DNA from: Hippopus hippopus
Taxonomy: Eukaryota; Mollusca; Bivalvia; Cardiida; Cardiidae
Direction of reading: 5' to 3'
Assembly: GCA_946811185.2 (NCBI GenBank)
Contig: OX328108.1
Span: forward strand, 40,566,357-40,630,356
Length of the DNA: 64,000 nt
Part shown: positions 61,340-64,000 of the stretch, one piece after another
Position numbering within the stretch: the stretch's first letter is position 1
Layout of the letters: every line of letters starts with the position of its first letter
Made by a program: the position numbers and the translations under genes
The notes under the pieces: generated by a model
Databases searched by the model: none
Told to the model about the DNA's origin: nothing
Seen by the model: the letters and a program-made list of their open reading frames with translations, nothing else

Positions 61340-62070
61340 TTAAAGCCATGGTCACATTTACGGTCATGCACGTAGTTGTCCGTAGTTCATTTCAAACGTA
61401 GTCTGCCGTAGTGCTACTACGGTCAAGTACGTTAAAGTACGTTCAAAGTAGGTTCAAACTTGGCAATATAGAAAGTGTAAGTAGGTTGAACTACGTGTAA
61501 GTACGGTTAACTACATTCAACTGCGTGCAAAATGGCTAGGGTTAACTAGGATATTACTACGTCAAACTACGATTAACTACGTTAAGCTACGTATAAACTA
61601 CGTCCTAAGTACGCACAACTACGGTAAATGAAGGTCAACTGCGTTAAGCTACGATAAAACGTTTTAATTGTGCCTGTTCAGTACGGGTAAGCTGCAGTCA
61701 TTGTATTTTAACCGCTGTCACACCTTACGTAGTTGACCGTAATGAGGAATTACCGTAGTTGGCCGTAGTTGAACGTATTAAACACACTACGGTTAAGTAG
61801 GGTCAATTACGGTTAACTACGGTCAACTACGTTCAAACTACGGTCACAGTAGGGTCAGAACATCGTAGTTAACCGTAATAAATTTTTGGACATGTTCAAA
61901 AATTATGCGCTTACTACGGGCAAACCGTATGTTTAAACTACGTTCATTACTACGTTGAACTACGGCTTTCTACGTGTAACTACGATCAACTACGTTTAAT
62001 ACGGTCAACTACGGCCATCTACGGTCATACCCCACTACGGTTAACTACGTAAGGTGTGACCACGGCTTAC
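61340..62070. repeat. Family J: two CTACGGT-rich elements
   Basis: 61711-62070 is bounded by GCTGTCACACCTTACGTAGT and ACTACGTAAGGTGTGACCAC. 61340-61710 begins with a similar GCCATGGTCACATTTACGG but has lost its right end. Both are filled with ACTACGGTCAACTACG-like words on both strands, giving dense local inverted pairing. 62071-62530 is unassigned, with a C18 run near 62410. Confidence 0.8.
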
Positions 62071-62553
62071 GGGTAATCGTTAAATTCTTTAATTAAACTG
62101 CGGGTTATCCTAGGCGTAACTGATTTATTACTCCAAATGTCGTAATAGCGGAACAATTGCCCCACTGAAATAGTGAAAGGGTCATTTTGACGGACTATTC
62201 ATATTCATTTCAATACCACTTAGATTTTGAAAACTAAGTTGAAAAAAATGTCTGGTTTTTAAACCCCGGTTCCTCCCCCATCCCCCTTTTTTTACCCAAC
62301 AACATTTCTTTCTCGTGAAATATTTAAATATATTACTCAAAAGTAGGTAATTATCCTCCGTATTTTTTTTTTTTCGGTAACACCACAATAAACAGCTTTC
62401 TCCCCCTTCCCCCCCCCCCCCCCCTGTGATTCCGTCATTTTGGACAATACTATTTTTCTTTATTTTTTTCTCATTGAAACAGTACCACGATTTTTCATGT
62501 ACATGTAGATCACAGTAAAAGTGTGTCTTCAATGTTCTATCTTTTTATTTCAG

Positions 62554-62657
62554 ATGTTAAAAGATGCTATCAGCGGTACCAGAACAATGGAAGTTGTAGG
62601 ATTAATGCTCTCCTTGGTGTCTTCCCTGATATCCTTGTTTATATTCAGCTATTTCAG
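62554..62657 (+). CDS. Class B GPCR exon: linker and transmembrane helix 1
   Basis: The exon reads MLKDAISGTRTMEVVGLMLS followed by a hydrophobic stretch and ends IFSYFR. Length and position fit TM1, whose cytoplasmic end in this family is normally F-x-x-F-R. It opens in phase 0 after TTTATTTCAG, matching the phase 0 end of the previous exon. It ends AG/GTAAAT with two bases of an arginine codon completed by the next exon. The downstream intron carries a truncated SINE-1 (62717) and a family B element. Confidence 0.88.
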
Positions 62658-62716
62658 GTAAATTCACTGAGTAGAGGCACAGACAAGAGTAGTATTATTT
62701 GGTTCAAAGAGTTATG

Positions 62717-62893
62717 CCGAGCCCCGGTAGCTCAGTCGGTAGCGTACAGGACTTGAGAACAGGGGGTCGCTGGTTCGATCCCCGGCTTCGCCAATCTCTT
62801 TCCGAGGATTGATCATAGTCATTGCGATAAGATTCATTCCTCTCTCACCGCTAACCATTGTTTTGACGATGGTTATGTGGGAAAGTTATGGTT
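62717..62893 (+). repeat. SINE-1, 3' truncated
   Basis: GCCCCGGTAGCTCAGTCGGT, GGTTCGATCCCCGGCTTCG and TTTCCGAGGATTGATCATAG. It ends at GGTTATGTGGGAAAG, before the tail. 60 bp after a GPCR exon. Confidence 0.85.
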
Positions 62894-63319
62894 CACCTTT
62901 TGAAAGTTAACAAGTTGTCTTTTAGTAAATATCTTCAGTAATAACAGAAATGTTATATGTCAAAGATGTTATTGTCTAAGTTGCACGACGACGCAAATGA
63001 CACGACGTCTACAGACGACGACGCCAGGGCTTCGACAACAGCTCAACGTTTTCGTCGAAAACAGCTGAGCTAAACTTGGACTTTGTATTGTTTTAGTTTA
63101 ATGAGTATTGTGTTTCTTTAATAAAATGTCCTGTTTTTCGAACAATATAACCATACGGGATCTTCGAATAACTGAGAATGCTTAGCAACACTCCAACGAC
63201 TTTCGAGGTTATTTTCATCAACCATTCTACATTCAATGTAATTCTTGTTTCAAGCCTACCTTTTTGATTGGATGTAATTTCTGTCTCCACAACTCTGATG
63301 ATTAGTAATCGAATTCATA
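62894..63319. other. Intron sequence, nothing recognised
   Basis: A short hairpin TCGACGAAAACGTTGAGC-like region (63030-63075) is the only structure seen. Confidence 0.45.
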
Positions 63320-63575
63320 ATTGAGCCATGCTTCGTGAAAAGGGCGCTTAATGCACCTGCAAAAAGGATCGACCCATGTCAACCTGCGAACTCCGAGTCG
63401 AAAAATTTTGCTTTTTATAAAATTTTTCTGCTTGTCTAAGTACCATTCTACCTCAGGATTCAGCAGGTTGTAAAACAAAATGTATTTTATGGATCCTTGA
63501 TTATTTGATGGCTTGCTTGGTATATTGTATCACGAAGATGTATATGCCCCCTTTTTGCGAGACCATAGATCAATT
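63320..63575. repeat. Family B MITE, worn
   Basis: TTGAGCCATGCTTCGTGAAA to GCGAGACCATAGATCAAT. Core shortened to CAACCTGCGAACTCCGAG. Confidence 0.7.
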
Positions 63576-63645
63576 GTGGCAGTATTTACAAGTGTAGGTA
63601 CCTTGTAAATACTGCTACAAGACGGAACCTTATGGTTACTTACAG

Positions 63646-63811
63646 AAGTCTCAGATGTCACAGAACTCGAATACACAGAAACCTGTTTGTTTCCATAATA
63701 GTCCAAGTGTCTATACGTATAATTGTGTATGTGGACCAGTTTGTGGCTCGAATCCAGGGTGGAGAAATTGCTGGGTCACCACGTGGTATGAGTGGTGCTA
63801 TCTATGACACG
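63646..63811 (+). CDS. Class B GPCR exon: intracellular loop 1, TM2 and first extracellular loop
   Basis: The exon opens SLRCHRTRIHRNLFVSII, the strongly conserved class B loop-1/TM2 signature S-L-R-C-x-R-x-x-I-H-x-N-L-F. It continues through VDQFVARIQGGEIAGSPRG to GAIYDT, where an extracellular loop and then TM3 would follow. The loop text resembles invertebrate PDF (pigment-dispersing factor) receptors more than vertebrate secretin or PTH receptors, but this assignment is from memory of the family, not a search. Acceptor is TTACTTACAG, donor ACG/GTAGGT, phase 0 at the end. A family E element begins only about 10 bp into the following intron. TM3-TM7 must lie beyond the window. Confidence 0.9.
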
Positions 63812-63825
63812 GTAGGTAAAGTTAA

Positions 63826-64000
63826 GGATAGGGCACCCTAATGGGAATCGTGTAACATCGCCTTTCATCGCCGAAAAACGTACGGATTCGGCTAAGACTC
63901 GGATATTCCGTAATCGATTGGCCGATAGACTCTGGTTCCCCGCATCGATCACCGATTGCCCGAGTCTTAGCTGAATCCGTACGATTTTCGGCGATGAAAG
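63826..64000. repeat. Family E MITE, cut by the window end
   Basis: TTAA at 63822-63825 then GGATAGGGCACCCTAATGGG, ATTCGGCTAAGACTCGGATA and the start of the second arm. It begins 10 bp past the exon's GTAGGT donor. Confidence 0.88.

Overview
This is eukaryotic nuclear DNA, most likely from a mollusc and probably a bivalve. That guess rests on the density and kind of short palindromic MITEs and tRNA-headed SINEs and on the host gene; it is not proven. Only three things in the window have real protein-coding content: (1) four exons of one host gene on the + strand, (2) a Polinton/Maverick virus-like DNA transposon of 18,550 bp, and (3) one mariner transposon. A short transposase relic lies near 10.5 kb. 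Nearly all other open frames are shadows of repeats.

Host gene: exons at 33773-33883, 56012-56175, 62554-62657 and 63646-63811 encode the hormone-receptor domain, TM1 and the start of TM2 to the first extracellular loop of a class B (secretin-family) GPCR, best matched by eye to PDF-receptor-like proteins. Splice sites are consensus and the phases join exactly. The first intron seen (22.1 kb) holds the Polinton. The second (6.4 kb) holds the mariner and two arrays of palindromic repeats.

Polinton (34504-53053): bounded by the 6-bp target duplication TATACT (34498-34503 and 53054-53059). It has inverted repeats of 2,741 bp (34504-37244 and 50313-53053) that swallow two thirds of the PolB gene. 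Minus-strand genes from right to left: packaging ATPase, a 53-aa coiled-coil protein, penton-like minor capsid protein, a GLYLK-repeat protein, a dUTPase-like protein, a two-TM protein, a DUF8207-like protein, a pVI-like amphipathic protein, a hypothetical, the double jelly-roll major capsid protein, a SAP-like protein, and protein-primed PolB. Plus-strand genes: zinc ribbon, PLA2-like domain, integrase with chromodomain, adenain-like protease, and a fiber made of six repeats with a terminal domain. A RING-finger gene on the minus strand lies just inside the right repeat. The set covers replication (PolB), integration (INT), virion assembly and packaging (MCP, mCP, protease, ATPase), and probably host attachment (fiber) and host manipulation (RING). 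The copy looks inactive: the MCP has two in-frame stops, the integrase core is 7 residues short, and several genes each lack one base, mostly in or next to A/T runs.

Repeats: letters are used for families throughout. A = about 225 bp with ends AACCCTTTACC/GGTAAAGGGTT and a core hairpin GGAGAAAATGCTGG. B = about 270 bp with ends GAGCCATGCTCTG and core GCCTGCGCGGACTGCGCAGG. C = about 255 bp with two such GC cores. D = about 210 bp, hairpin AGATCAGACTGCAC. E = about 215 bp near-perfect palindrome flanked by TTAA. F, G, H, I, J, K and L are further local families described below. SINE-1, -2 and -3 are three tRNA-headed families. Copy boundaries were read by eye and may be off by several bases.
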